Position numbers and translations under genes: made by a program. A stretch of DNA of 63,927 nt from SIG701 sp045577175 (lineage in GTDB: Bacteria > Bacillota > Clostridia > Oscillospirales > CAG-272): NCBI GenBank assembly GCA_045577175.1, contig JAZNHT010000070.1, positions 1-63,927 of the forward strand. The letters run 5' to 3'. The number at the start of each line of letters is the position of its first letter. The stretch's first letter is position 1. Below the pieces are notes generated by a model, which ran no database searches, had not been told where the DNA came from, and worked only from the letters and a program-made list of their open reading frames with translations. This document shows, piece after piece, positions 1 to 8,726 of this stretch.

Positions 1-1237
1 GGAACTCATCCAGCTCGTAGTGGTGACCGATGATCTGTTCGATGGCGAGAAAGGAGGCGTCAATCGGACCGTCGCCGATGCAGACACCGGAGATTTCGCG
101 GTCGGCTTTCTCCAGAACGATCTGGGCGGTGGAGGAGATGATATTGCCGTTGTTGACAACGTAGCTGACAAGTTTATACGTCGGCGGCACCTGGAGCGCA
201 CTCGTGGCGATGATTGCTTCGAGATCCTTCGTTCCGACCGGCTTTTTTGCGGCGATGCGGGCAAATGCCTCGTACACCTTGGCGGTATCCTCCTCGGACA
301 GATCGTATCCGAGGGAGCGAACGGCATCCGCAACAACGGCGATGTTTGCGTTTTTATCCAGCGCGATCGTGTCGGGCGCGCTCTGGGAGGTGACTTTGGC
401 GGCAGGCTGTTCCGCCTTTTTGCCGCTTCGGATCCACTCGATCTGCGAGGTGATACGGGTGATTTCCGCCGTGTTCAGCGCGGTGGCAACGCCGAAAGCG
501 TCACCGCGGCTCTTCATGAACGCCGCAATCTGCGCTTCGCTCGGCAGTACACCGTTGCCTGCGGCGCATTTGATTTCATCCGCACCTGCGTTCACGGCGG
601 CGACAGCAGAGGCGAGCGCCATGCCGAGACCGTTGGTGCACTCGACGCCGAGGCGCACGTTTGCCATCGAGGGAATATCTGCGCGGATTTTCTTCACGAA
701 GTCCGCCATCTCCTCGGGTGTAAAGAGGGATGCGGTATCGCACACGGTCACAGTGGCGGCACCGGCAGCCACTGCGGCTTCGATCGCGGAAACGAGGAAC
801 GGATACTCCGCTCTCGTCGCGTCCACGGCGCAAAATTCGACGTCTGCGGTGTAGCCCTTCGCCTTTTCGATCATCGCAGGGATCGCGGCGAGGACAGCCT
901 TCGGCTTCATTTTGCAGACGAACTCCATCTGTGCGGCGGCAAGCGGAAAGGCGACGGACAGCCGTGCCTTCTTCGCCGCGGAGAGCGCGCTCCACGCGGT
1001 GTCCACGGATGCCTCATCGTAGCCCGTGCGCAGAGAAATCACGCTGTTTTGCATGAGCGGTGCGACGGTGCGGATGAGGAGGGTGTCCGTCTTTTCGTTT
1101 TCAATCGGTGCAAATTCGATCACGTCAACACACATTTTGTCAAGGCAGCGGGCGATTTCCGTCTTTTCACGGAAGGTGAGCGCGGTGTCGGCAGTGCCGA
1201 TCGCCATAGTCATGTCGGATACGGTAATGTTTTTCAT
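1..1237 (-). CDS. LeuA-like protein lacking catalytic residues (partial)
   Basis: This gene runs off the left edge; 412 residues are visible. The start is the ATG at 1237, with AAAGGA upstream. The fold is of the isopropylmalate/homocitrate synthase (DRE-TIM) family: VEFCAVDATRAEYS and CDTASLFTPEE match LeuA barrel strands, and GDGPIDASFLAIEQIIG near the left edge matches the start of the LeuA leucine-binding C-terminal domain. The N-terminal RDGxQ catalytic motif is replaced (SDMTMAIGTADTAL), and the HxHND metal motif reads ECTNG. Ordinary isopropylmalate synthase activity is therefore doubtful. A T-box with a Leu-type specifier lies directly upstream, which ties it to leucine supply. It may be a regulatory or altered-function paralogue. 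Family assignment is firm; function is not. Confidence 0.75.
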   Translation of the reverse strand, partial: MKNITVSDMTMAIGTADTALTFREKTEIARCLDKMCVDVIEFAPIENEKTDTLLIRTVAPLMQNSVISLRTGYDEASVDTAWSALSAAKKARLSVAFPLAAAQMEFVCKMKPKAVLAAIPAMIEKAKGYTADVEFCAVDATRAEYPFLVSAIEAAVAAGAATVTVCDTASLFTPEEMADFVKKIRADIPSMANVRLGVECTNGLGMALASAVAAVNAGADEIKCAAGNGVLPSEAQIAAFMKSRGDAFGVATALNTAEITRITSQIEWIRSGKKAEQPAAKVTSQSAPDTIALDKNANIAVVADAVRSLGYDLSEEDTAKVYEAFARIAAKKPVGTKDLEAIIATSALQVPPTYKLVSYVVNNGNIISSTAQIVLEKADREISGVCIGDGPIDASFLAIEQIIGHHYELDEF

Positions 1238-1264
1238 GTTCGTAGATCCTTTCGGTAAAATACA

Positions 1265-1549
1265 GATTGTGTGCCTGACAAAAAAAGTCCCCGAGATCAA
1301 AATCTCAGGGACGAATAAAAATCCGCGGTACCACCCTATTTATTCCCGGGGAGGGAATCACTCATTCAGAGCTCAGGCAAGCTCTTAGCCATGGTAACGG
1401 GGCGTCCGTAGCTTCTTACTGCTTTCGCTTTCGGAAACTCTGCTCGGGAACGAGACCGTACACCGACTCCGCACATCGGCTCACACCAACCGCCGACTCT
1501 CTGTGCCGCTTCATCGGAACGTAATTCCGTCATCGCATTTTTTATATGA
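1265..1549 (-). promoter_or_regulatory. T-box riboswitch, probable Leu specifier CUC
   Basis: On the minus strand the T-box sequence AGGGTGGTACCGCGG (1323-1337) is followed by a terminator hairpin and T run (1280-1312). Stem I contains GATGAC-GGAA on the 5' side and UUCC-CGAGC on the 3' side. The codon just before the 3' strand, followed by G, reads CUC (Leu). The same alignment works for the other two T-boxes in this window. It should let uncharged tRNA-Leu switch on the LeuA-like gene. T-box identity is very sure; the specifier reading is by eye. Confidence 0.88.
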
Positions 1550-1555
1550 TTCTAT

Positions 1556-1584
1556 ATTATAGCATCCTCTCGGCACGATGTCAA
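1556..1584 (-). promoter_or_regulatory. Sigma-A promoter of the Leu T-box transcript
   Basis: Minus strand TTGACA (1579-1584), 17-bp spacer, TATAAT (1556-1561). Both hexamers are perfect consensus. Confidence 0.9.
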
Positions 1585-1586
1585 GA

Positions 1587-1622
1587 GGGGCGCGAAAATT
1601 TCTCAAAAAACTTTCGCGCCCC
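1587..1622 (-). terminator. Hairpin after the Val operon
   Basis: A perfect 11-bp stem (GGGGCGCGAAA / TTTCGCGCCCC) lies ten bases beyond the aminotransferase stop codon and just upstream of the next promoter. There is no strong U tract after it on the minus strand, so termination may be partial. Confidence 0.6.
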
Positions 1623-1631
1623 TTGGGATTA

Positions 1632-2696
1632 TCAGATTTTGCGGATCCAGCCGTGGGTATCCTCGGCTTTGCCCCACTGGATCGCGGTCAGCGTGTCGTA
1701 CAGCTTCTGCGTGACCTCGCCGATCTTGCCGCCGCCGATTTTGAAGCTCTCGCCCTTGTAGAAGAGCTCGCCGATCGGGGAGACGACAGCAGCGGTGCCG
1801 CAGCCCCACGCCTCGGTCAGCGTGCCGTTCTTCAGAGCCTCGCCCAGTTCATCGATGCTGATGAGGCGCTCGTTGACCTTCCAGCCCTCCGCCTTCAGAA
1901 GCTCGATGCAGGACTTTCTCGTGATGCCCGGCAGGATGGAGCCTGTCAGCATAGGCGTAGCGATCTCGTCGCCAAAGCGGAACATGACGTTCATTGCGCC
2001 GACTTCCTCAATATACTTGCGCTCCACGCCGTCCAGCCACAATACCTGCGAGAAGCCAAGCTTTTCGGCGTTTTCACCGGCGCGGTTGGAGGCGGCATAA
2101 TTGCCGCCGCACTTTGCGTAGCCCGTACCGCCGCGGACAGCGCGAACGTCGTCAGCCTCGATCATGATGCGGACGGGATTGATACCCTCGGCATAGTAAC
2201 TGCCGACGGGGGAGGCGATCAGCACGAAGCGTGCATTGTCGATAGAGTGCACGCCGAGGTGCTCGTCATTGCCGAAGAGGAACGGACGCAGGTACAGAGA
2301 CGTGCCCGGTTCGGAGGGAACCCAGCTCTCCTCGAGGCGAACGAACGTGTCGAGAATCTGCAGTGCCTCCTCCTCGTCGAGCTGCGGCAGGCGCAGTCTC
2401 TCGGCGGAATTGTTCATGCGGCGGATGTTCTCGATCGGGCGGAACATCTGCACGCCGCCGTCGGGACGGCGGTACGCCTTCAGACCTTCGAAAATCTCCG
2501 CGCCGTAGTGGAATACGGTAGCGGCAGGATGGAGCGACAGATTCGCAAACGGGACGATGCGTGCGTCGTGCCAGCCCTCCGTGCGGCTGTAGTCCATCAT
2601 GAACATGTGATCGGTAAAGTGACGGCCGAAGCCGAGCTTGGACGAATCCGGCTTTGCGGCGGGATTCGCGGTTTTCGTGATTTTGATGTCAAGCAT
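1632..2696 (-). CDS. ilvE: Branched-chain amino acid aminotransferase
   Basis: PLP enzyme of fold type IV that interconverts Val, Leu and Ile with their 2-oxo acids, in the cytosol. At 354 aa it is the usual length for the longer BCAT class. GYAKCGGNYAASNRAGENAEK carries the catalytic lysine context, and EVGAMNVMF and GSILPGITR are family signatures. The start is the ATG at 2696 with AAAGGA upstream. It is the last gene of the Val T-box operon, downstream of the 2-oxoacid:ferredoxin oxidoreductase. That position suggests it aminates the 2-oxo acids made by that enzyme, though the same genes could run in the catabolic direction. Confidence 0.93.
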   Translation of the reverse strand: MLDIKITKTANPAAKPDSSKLGFGRHFTDHMFMMDYSRTEGWHDARIVPFANLSLHPAATVFHYGAEIFEGLKAYRRPDGGVQMFRPIENIRRMNNSAERLRLPQLDEEEALQILDTFVRLEESWVPSEPGTSLYLRPFLFGNDEHLGVHSIDNARFVLIASPVGSYYAEGINPVRIMIEADDVRAVRGGTGYAKCGGNYAASNRAGENAEKLGFSQVLWLDGVERKYIEEVGAMNVMFRFGDEIATPMLTGSILPGITRKSCIELLKAEGWKVNERLISIDELGEALKNGTLTEAWGCGTAAVVSPIGELFYKGESFKIGGGKIGEVTQKLYDTLTAIQWGKAEDTHGWIRKI

Positions 2697-2732
2697 GGGT
2701 GGAATCCTTTCGTTTGAAAATAGATTCGGGGA

Positions 2733-3269
2733 TCAGCCGGCGTAATTTACGCCAAGCTCGATTGCCTTTTTGTTCAGGTCCAGCATATCCGCACGGCGGG
2801 CAGAGACGACCTTCTTCAGAGAAGCCTCCAGATTCTCGTCTGTTACCGCATCGCAGACACGGATGAGCTGACCGAGGATAATCATGTTTGCGAGCGTGGT
2901 GATGCCCTCATCGGACGCCATCTGCGTCGCGGGGATGTAGTAAACCTTCACGTCGGTGCGCTTCACCTTGCGAGCGATCAGCGTGGAATCCACGATGATG
3001 ATGCCGCCGGGGACAACCGCGTCCTCGTATTTGTCGAGGGAGGGGAGATTCATGGCGATCAGCACGTCAGGCTTATCCACGATCGGGGAGCCGACGGGGG
3101 TATCGGAAACGATGACACTGCAGTTTGCCGTGCCGCCGCGCATTTCGGGACCGTAGGAGGGAAGCCAGCTGACCTCCTTGTTCTCCATCATAGCCTTGTA
3201 GGCAAGAAATTTGCCGGAGAACAGAACGCCCTGTCCGCCAAATCCCGCAATCAGAATCTGTGTCGTCAT
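2733..3269 (-). CDS. 2-oxoacid:ferredoxin oxidoreductase, gamma subunit
   Basis: This 178-aa protein is the CoA-interacting gamma subunit of a four-subunit 2-oxoacid:ferredoxin oxidoreductase. The N-terminal ILIAGFGGQGVLFSGKFLA and the MRGGTANCSVIVSD segment are characteristic of the family. Its ATG overlaps the stop of the beta-subunit gene by four bases, indicating translational coupling. Within the operon it follows delta, alpha and beta. The complex either oxidises a 2-oxo acid to acyl-CoA plus CO2 with reduced ferredoxin, or runs in reverse as a reductive carboxylase. The branched-chain context favours 2-oxoisovalerate-type substrates. Confidence 0.92.
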   Translation of the reverse strand: MTTQILIAGFGGQGVLFSGKFLAYKAMMENKEVSWLPSYGPEMRGGTANCSVIVSDTPVGSPIVDKPDVLIAMNLPSLDKYEDAVVPGGIIIVDSTLIARKVKRTDVKVYYIPATQMASDEGITTLANMIILGQLIRVCDAVTDENLEASLKKVVSARRADMLDLNKKAIELGVNYAG

Positions 3270-4018
3270 TTCGCTGCCTCCTCTGCAAATTTATCCTTGT
3301 ATACGCCGAGCGGATAGTACGGAATCATGTTGTCGTTCAGCCATTCGAGCGCCTTCTCGGGCGTCATGCCCCAGTTCGTCGGACAGGTGGAAACGACCTC
3401 GATCAGGGAGAAGCCCTTGCCCTCTACCTGGTTTTTGAACGCCTTGAGGATCGCCTTCTTGGCGTTTTTCACGTTCTTGACGTTGTTTACGGCAACTCTT
3501 TCGAGGTAAGCCGCGCCGTCTACCTGCGAGAGCATCTCGCAAATCTTGAGCGGATAGCCCTGCGTAGCGACGTCACGTCCGTATGGGGAGGTCTGTGTGA
3601 CCTGACCGGGCAGGGAGGTCGGTGCCATCTGACCGCCGGTCATGCCGTAGATTGCGTTGTTGACGAAGATGATGGTGATGTTCTCACCGCGTGCGGCGGC
3701 GTGAACGGTTTCGCATGTACCGATGGAGGCAAGGTCGCCGTCGCCCTGATAGGTGAAAACGATTTTGGACGGATCGGCTCTCTTTACGCCCGTAGCGACA
3801 GCCGGAGCGCGGCCGTGTGCCGCCTGTACCATATCGACGGTGAAGTAGTTGTACGCCATAACGGAGCAGCCGACCGGTGCGATACCGATGGTCTGTCCTT
3901 CAATGCCGAGCTCGTCGATCGCTTCGGCAACGAGGCGGTGAATGATACCGTGCGTGCAGCCGGGGCAGTAATGCAGCGGCGCGTCGGTGAGGGATTTCGG
4001 TTTGTCAAAGACGATCAT
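3266..4018 (-). CDS. 2-oxoacid:ferredoxin oxidoreductase, beta (TPP) subunit
   Basis: This 250-aa protein is the thiamine pyrophosphate-binding beta subunit. The TPP motif begins at GDGDLASIGTCE and ends near the NNAIYGMTGGQ segment. HYCPGCTHGIIHRLVAEAI at the N terminus is typical of the Kor/Vor beta family. Its start overlaps the stop of the alpha gene (ATGA-type overlap) and its stop overlaps the gamma start. It forms the active centre together with the alpha and gamma subunits. Substrate cannot be read from sequence alone. Confidence 0.93.
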   Translation of the reverse strand: MIVFDKPKSLTDAPLHYCPGCTHGIIHRLVAEAIDELGIEGQTIGIAPVGCSVMAYNYFTVDMVQAAHGRAPAVATGVKRADPSKIVFTYQGDGDLASIGTCETVHAAARGENITIIFVNNAIYGMTGGQMAPTSLPGQVTQTSPYGRDVATQGYPLKICEMLSQVDGAAYLERVAVNNVKNVKNAKKAILKAFKNQVEGKGFSLIEVVSTCPTNWGMTPEKALEWLNDNMIPYYPLGVYKDKFAEEAAK

Positions 4019-5079
4019 TTGCTCATACCTCCGCTAACTTCCTTGATCTTTGCGAGAACCTCTTCGGGAGAGGGGATCATGCCGCCTGCGCGGTTGCAGA
4101 GCAGGACGGGACGGGTGCATTTCGTGGCGAGCTGGACGTCCTCGATCATCTGACCCATGGAGAGCTCCACGGAGATGAACGTGTGCACGTGCTCTGCTGC
4201 CTTTTCAAATACAGCCTTCGGGAACGGCCACAGCGTGATCGGGCGGATCATGCCGACCTTGATGCCCGCCTCTCTTGCGGCGAGGACGGCGTTTTTGGAT
4301 ACGCGTGCGGCAACACCGAACGCGGCGATGCAGATTTCGGCGTCGTCCATCATGAACTCCTCGTACATGACCTCGTTTTCCTCGATCATGCGGTAGCGCT
4401 CGAAGCGCTCGAAGTTCGTTTTCTCAAGTGCCTCGGGAACGAGGTAGAGGGAGTTGACGATGTTGTGCTCTCTCTCGCAGTTCGTGCCGGTGACAGCCCA
4501 GGATTTGTCGTATGTACGGATTTCGGGCTCTTCCAGAGACACAGGCTCCATCATCTGACCCATCGTACCGTCGGCGAGGATCATGCTCGTCATGCGGTAT
4601 TTGTCGGCAAGATCGAAGCCGTGCATCGTGAGGTCTGCCATTTCCTGTACGGACGCAGGTGCGAGAACGATCATGCGGAAATCACCGTGACCGCCGGCAC
4701 GGGTAGCCTGGAAATAGTCGGACTGGGAGGGCTGAATACCGCCGAGACCGGGACCGCCGCGCTCGACGTTGACAACGAGCGTCGGGAGATCGCATCCTGC
4801 GATGTAGGAGAGTCCCTCGCTCTTGAGCGCGATTCCGGGGCTGGAGGAAGAGGTCATCGTGCGCTTGCCGGCAGCGGCAACGCCCATGACCATATTGATA
4901 GCGGCGACTTCACTCTCCGCCTGCAAAAACGTACCGCCGATTTTGGGCATACGCTTTGCCATATACGCGGCGATTTCCGTCTGCGGTGTGATCGGGTAAC
5001 CGAAGTAGTGGCGGCATCCGGCAAGGATTGCGGCTTCCGCGATGGCTTCGTTACCTTTCATAAGTACTTTTTCTGCCAT
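4015..5079 (-). CDS. vorB: 2-oxoacid:ferredoxin oxidoreductase alpha subunit, VorB type
   Basis: A 354-aa alpha subunit that closely resembles proteins annotated as 3-methyl-2-oxobutanoate dehydrogenase subunit VorB. Diagnostic stretches are MKGNEAIAEAAILAG, GYPITPQTEIAAYMA, ERGGPGLGGIQPSQSDYFQ and SSSSPGIALKSEG. It contains the pyrimidine-side TPP fold and the transketolase C-terminal-like domain. It lies downstream of a dedicated ferredoxin gene and overlaps the beta gene. Placement between an acyl-CoA synthetase and a branched-chain aminotransferase, under a Val T-box, supports isobutyryl-CoA/2-oxoisovalerate as substrates. That specificity is inferred. Confidence 0.9.
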   Translation of the reverse strand: MAEKVLMKGNEAIAEAAILAGCRHYFGYPITPQTEIAAYMAKRMPKIGGTFLQAESEVAAINMVMGVAAAGKRTMTSSSSPGIALKSEGLSYIAGCDLPTLVVNVERGGPGLGGIQPSQSDYFQATRAGGHGDFRMIVLAPASVQEMADLTMHGFDLADKYRMTSMILADGTMGQMMEPVSLEEPEIRTYDKSWAVTGTNCEREHNIVNSLYLVPEALEKTNFERFERYRMIEENEVMYEEFMMDDAEICIAAFGVAARVSKNAVLAAREAGIKVGMIRPITLWPFPKAVFEKAAEHVHTFISVELSMGQMIEDVQLATKCTRPVLLCNRAGGMIPSPEEVLAKIKEVSGGMSK

Positions 5080-5131
5080 GGTTTCTTACGGTTCGCGTGT
5101 AAGCGAACATACTCCTCTCGATAAAAATCTG

Positions 5132-5338
5132 TTATTTCTCGATGGTGATGATGCAGTCCGGGCACATGGTGGCACAGAATGCACAGGCGATGCACTTATC
5201 GGCATCGGTCATCTCCGCCGGATGGTATCCTTTTTGGTTGATCTTGTCCTTGGCGATGACAAGAAGCTTCTTCGGGCAGGCGCTTACGCACAGTCCGCAT
5301 CCCTTGCAGAGATCCGTTTTGAATGTCAGCTTTGCCAT
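5132..5338 (-). CDS. 2x[4Fe-4S] ferredoxin, delta subunit
   Basis: A 68-aa protein with two CxxCxxCxxxC clusters (CKGCGLCVSAC and CIACAFCATMC). It is the electron-carrying delta subunit of the oxidoreductase encoded immediately downstream. The start at 5338 has AAGGAGG upstream. The length and cluster spacing match the separate KorD/VorD-type subunits. Its transcript position is between the ParA-like gene and the alpha subunit. Confidence 0.93.
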   Translation of the reverse strand: MAKLTFKTDLCKGCGLCVSACPKKLLVIAKDKINQKGYHPAEMTDADKCIACAFCATMCPDCIITIEK

Positions 5339-5377
5339 TTGTTTTCCTCCTTATCGTGTATGAATATCTGACCTTCG

Positions 5378-6046
5378 TCAGCTCCAAGCGTATTTTTTCT
5401 GGAGCGCAAGCGGGAAGAGATTCTCAATCTTGCCCGAAAGTGCGTCCGTAAGGTCCTCGCGGACCGTTGTCATTTTGACGGGGAGTCCGGTGAGTTTCGA
5501 AAGTTCTTGTGCAAAAGAGACAGACGCGAGCACATCCGCCGGTTTCGTCTCCGCGCCGATGTTGGAATTGTTCACGATCGCCGTAAACGGGATGCCGCCT
5601 GCCTCCTCGACCTCGCGCATGACCTCCAGTGCTTCCTCGGGGGTGCGCGTCAGCGGTCGGTACATGTTCGCAACGAACAGCATCTCATACTCCCCCTCGG
5701 CGAGAATCGCGGGGGCGTACCGTCCCAGCGCAAGTGCGCCGCGGTCGTCGCCGCCGATGTCCATGACGGCGTGGGTCGATTTGTCATCGGTCAGCGCGTA
5801 CATCTGCGCAGGCAGGGCAGGAATGTCGACGTTTGTGTTCGCATACGCGGAGGAGATCAGCTCGATCCCCGCCGCGGCGAGTCTGTCGGCACTGTCCTTC
5901 GTGCGGAAGTACGGGTTTACAATATCGAGATCGGCGATGCGGACGGGGTATCCCGCCTTTCGCATGGCGATCGCGTAGTTGACGGCGATGTTCGTTTTGC
6001 CCGAGCCGTAATGCCCGGCGAACAGGGTAATGCGTTTGTATTCCAT
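5378..6046 (-). CDS. ParA/MinD/CobQ-type P-loop ATPase
   Basis: A 222-aa SIMIBI-class P-loop protein. FAGHYGSGKTNIAVNYAIA is a deviant Walker A of the MinD/CobB group, followed by RIADLDIVNPYFRTKD and a VMDIGGDDRGALALG Walker-B-like segment. It is too short and in the wrong context to be a chromosome-partitioning ATPase. It lies between the acyl-CoA synthetase and the ferredoxin in the Val operon with short gaps, so it may help metallocluster assembly or assembly of the oxidoreductase. That role is only inferred from context; the fold is clear. Confidence 0.85.
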   Translation of the reverse strand: MEYKRITLFAGHYGSGKTNIAVNYAIAMRKAGYPVRIADLDIVNPYFRTKDSADRLAAAGIELISSAYANTNVDIPALPAQMYALTDDKSTHAVMDIGGDDRGALALGRYAPAILAEGEYEMLFVANMYRPLTRTPEEALEVMREVEEAGGIPFTAIVNNSNIGAETKPADVLASVSFAQELSKLTGLPVKMTTVREDLTDALSGKIENLFPLALQKKYAWS

Positions 6047-6058
6047 CGTTTTCCTCGG

Positions 6059-8356
6059 TTACAGCTTGCTTCGGATAATCTTGCCGCTTGTTGTCTTGGG
6101 AAGCTCCTCGCGAAATTCCACAATGCGCGGATATTTGTACGGCGCGGTGTGCTTTTTGACGTAGTTTTGGATTTCCTTTTTCAATTCATCCGTGCCGACG
6201 GTGCCCTTGGTGAGCACGATGCTCGCCTTGACAACCTGACCGCGCACCTCATCTGGAGCAGCGGAAACGCCGCATTCGAGAACGTAGGGAAGCTCCATGA
6301 TGACGGACTCAATCTCAAACGGACCGATGCGGTAGCCGGAGGATTTGATAACGTCGTCGATTCGGCTGACGTACCAGTAGAAGCCGTCCTCATCACGCCA
6401 TGCGAGATCGCACGTGTGATAGTAGCCGTCGTGCCATACGTCGGCGGTCTTTTCTTCGTCCTTGAAATATCCCGTGAACAGACCGCACGGTGCGCCGTCT
6501 GCGGTTTTGATACAGATTTCGCCCGTTTCACCGTCGCCGACGTCGTTTCCGTCCGCGTCGAGCAGGTGGATGTCGTAGATCGGGCAGGGCTTGCCCATCG
6601 AGCCGATCTTGTGTCCCGTGCCGACAAGATTGCCGAGCAGGCACGTCGTCTCCGTCTGACCGAAGCCCTCCATGATTTGCAATCCCGTAGCGGCTTCAAA
6701 CTGCTTGAATACCTCGGGGTTGAGCGCCTCGCCCGCGGTGGATGCGTGCTCGAGGGAGGAGTAGTTGTACTTCGTCAGATCCTCTTTGATGAGCATACGG
6801 TACATGGTCGGCGGTGCGCAGAAGGTCGTGATGTTATACTGCTCAAACAAAGGCAGAATCTGCGCCGCATCGAAGCGGTCGAAATCGTACACGAAGGTTG
6901 CACCCTCGCACAGCCACTGTCCGTAGAGCTTACCCCACATTGCCTTCGCCCAGCCTGTGTCGGAGATGGTGAAATGCAGTCCCTCGGGATTGACGCAGTG
7001 CCAGTACTTCGCGGTATGGAAGTGACCGAGGGGATATTTGTGATTGTGGACAGCCATCTTCGGGTATCCGGTCGTGCCGGAGGTGAAGAACGCGAGCAGC
7101 GGATCGTCTCCGCCGGGGGCGTCCTCGCCGCGGTCGTAGTGGCTGCTGTACATGGCGGATTCCTCATTGAAATTCCGCCAGCCCTCGCGGTTTCCACCGA
7201 CGAGGATCTTATTTTTCAGAGAGGGAGCCTTCTCCGCCGCGAGATCGACCTCCGCCGCAACGTTTCCGTCCGCGGTGCAGACGACAGCGGCGATATTCGC
7301 GACCTGCAAACGGTACTCCAGATCGTGCGCGAGCAGCTGATTCGGTGCAGGGATTGCAATCGCGCCGAGCTTGTTCAAGCCGAGTATGGCGAACCAGAAC
7401 TGGTAATGCCGCTTCAGAATGAGCATAACGCAGTCGCCCTTCTTGATGCCGAGCGACTTGAAATAGTTCGCACAGCGTGCGCTCTCGCGCGCCATTTCCT
7501 TGAATGTGTATCGGTGCTCAAACGTCTTGTCGCCCGAGAGGTAGTACATCGCGGTTTTATCCGGCTTTGTCTCCGCCAGCGCGTCCACGACGTCGAAGGC
7601 GAAGTTGAAGTTTTCGGTGTTTTTGAACGTGATGGACGTCGGCGTTCCCTTTTCGTCTTCGACTACGTCCACGAATTTGTTGTAGATACGCTCCGCGCTC
7701 TGTTCATCCACGCGCTTCGGCTTTTCGGGTGCCTTGGCGGAGATGGCAAACTCCTCGATTTCCGCGCCCGTCGGGTTCAGAACGATCGCATAGAACAAAC
7801 AGTCGTGTCCGTCCAGCGCGATCATACCGTGGGGGATGGAGGAATCGTAATAAATGGAGTCGCCGGCGTGGAGAATCTCCGTGTGCGAGCCGATCTGCAC
7901 CTTCAGCGTGCCTTCGATGACAATATCGCACTCCTGACCGTCATGCGTTGTCGTTTCGATGTCGGTGTGCAGTGCCTCCTCGGAGTACGCCATGCGGACG
8001 TACAAGGGCTCGGCGATACGGTTTTTGAACGTGGGTGCGAGGTTGTAGTACGTCATGCCGTGCGCTTCCTCGATCTTCTGACCGGCGCCGCGTCGGGTGA
8101 CGGTGTAGCCCGCAAGCGTCGGGCTCTTACCCTCGATAATATCCGTAACGTCAACGTCAAACGCGATCGCACAGCGGTAGATAAAGGCAAACGTCAGGTC
8201 GCTCTGTCCGTTTTCGCAGGCGATGTACTCCGATTCGGAAACGTTCGTTTTCTGTGCCATCTCGGCGGTGGTGAGTCCTTCGATCTCGCGGAGCGCACGG
8301 ATACGCCCTGCCATTTCGAGAATTTTCAGATCGATTTGGTTGATTCTGGTTTCCAT
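6059..8356 (-). CDS. HTH-cupin-acyl-CoA synthetase fusion (Val operon)
   Basis: A 765-aa fusion. Residues about 10-65 are an XRE-type helix-turn-helix (RIRALREIEGLTTAEMAQKT), about 100-185 a small cupin (HDGQECDIVIEGTLKVQIG, GDSIYYDSSIPHG), and the rest an AMP-forming acyl-CoA synthetase with FFTSGTTGYPKMA (AMP motif), GFGQTE and C-terminal PKTTSGKI with the adenylation lysine. The start is the ATG at 8356 with GGAGG five bases upstream. It leads the Val T-box operon, so it probably activates isobutyrate-like acids to CoA thioesters for the downstream oxidoreductase. The HTH and cupin suggest that it may also act as a DNA-binding regulator. A closely similar paralogue lies at 11206. Confidence 0.88.
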   Translation of the reverse strand: METRINQIDLKILEMAGRIRALREIEGLTTAEMAQKTNVSESEYIACENGQSDLTFAFIYRCAIAFDVDVTDIIEGKSPTLAGYTVTRRGAGQKIEEAHGMTYYNLAPTFKNRIAEPLYVRMAYSEEALHTDIETTTHDGQECDIVIEGTLKVQIGSHTEILHAGDSIYYDSSIPHGMIALDGHDCLFYAIVLNPTGAEIEEFAISAKAPEKPKRVDEQSAERIYNKFVDVVEDEKGTPTSITFKNTENFNFAFDVVDALAETKPDKTAMYYLSGDKTFEHRYTFKEMARESARCANYFKSLGIKKGDCVMLILKRHYQFWFAILGLNKLGAIAIPAPNQLLAHDLEYRLQVANIAAVVCTADGNVAAEVDLAAEKAPSLKNKILVGGNREGWRNFNEESAMYSSHYDRGEDAPGGDDPLLAFFTSGTTGYPKMAVHNHKYPLGHFHTAKYWHCVNPEGLHFTISDTGWAKAMWGKLYGQWLCEGATFVYDFDRFDAAQILPLFEQYNITTFCAPPTMYRMLIKEDLTKYNYSSLEHASTAGEALNPEVFKQFEAATGLQIMEGFGQTETTCLLGNLVGTGHKIGSMGKPCPIYDIHLLDADGNDVGDGETGEICIKTADGAPCGLFTGYFKDEEKTADVWHDGYYHTCDLAWRDEDGFYWYVSRIDDVIKSSGYRIGPFEIESVIMELPYVLECGVSAAPDEVRGQVVKASIVLTKGTVGTDELKKEIQNYVKKHTAPYKYPRIVEFREELPKTTSGKIIRSKL

Positions 8357-8383
8357 TTGACCTCCTCGTGCGGGACGAAACAA

Positions 8384-8650
8384 AAAACTCGTCCCAAAGA
8401 TTTTATCCTTGAGACGAGCGAAAAATCAATTCACCCGCGGTACCACTCAAATTGCACCTTTCGATGCCACTCTCGGACTCAGTCAAGCCCTATGCCTTTA
8501 CGCGGCAGTTACGGGGAAGTTCTACTTGCCCGAAGGCTTTCTTCTTCCCGGCTCAGAAGCTACAAATACGAAAGCCGTCTGCCGTGGCTTGCACCGACCG
8601 CCACTTCTCTGCGCAAACTGTCTTCCGATCCTCTTCGTCATCGCTTTTAC
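8384..8650 (-). promoter_or_regulatory. T-box riboswitch, probable Val specifier GUA
   Basis: Minus strand T-box AGTGGTACCGCGGGT (8433-8447) is followed by a terminator with T run (8381-8418). Stem I shows GATGAC-GAAG on the 5' side and CUUC-UGAGC on the 3' side. The codon before the 3' helix strand, followed by G, reads GUA (Val). It should control the synthetase-oxidoreductase-aminotransferase operon through uncharged tRNA-Val. Confidence 0.88.
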
Positions 8651-8656
8651 TCAAGG

Positions 8657-8685
8657 ATTATACCATATATGACGGTTTCTGTCAA
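8657..8685 (-). promoter_or_regulatory. Sigma-A promoter of the Val T-box operon
   Basis: Minus strand TTGACA (8680-8685), 17-bp spacer, TATAAT (8657-8662), both perfect. Confidence 0.92.
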
Positions 8686-8726
8686 GAGAAAACCGCGAAT
8701 TTTCATGCAAATGGGGAGATATTTTC

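Noticed and set aside
20..1258. A 412-codon open frame on the plus strand
   Set aside because: It is the antisense of the LeuA-like gene, whose minus-strand translation shows family motifs, a ribosome binding site and a T-box.
8384..8650. Possible tRNA-like or attenuator-only reading of the T-box leaders
   Set aside because: The conserved T-box sequence, stem I K-turn and terminator/antiterminator arrangement identify T-box riboswitches; no tRNA cloverleaf is present.
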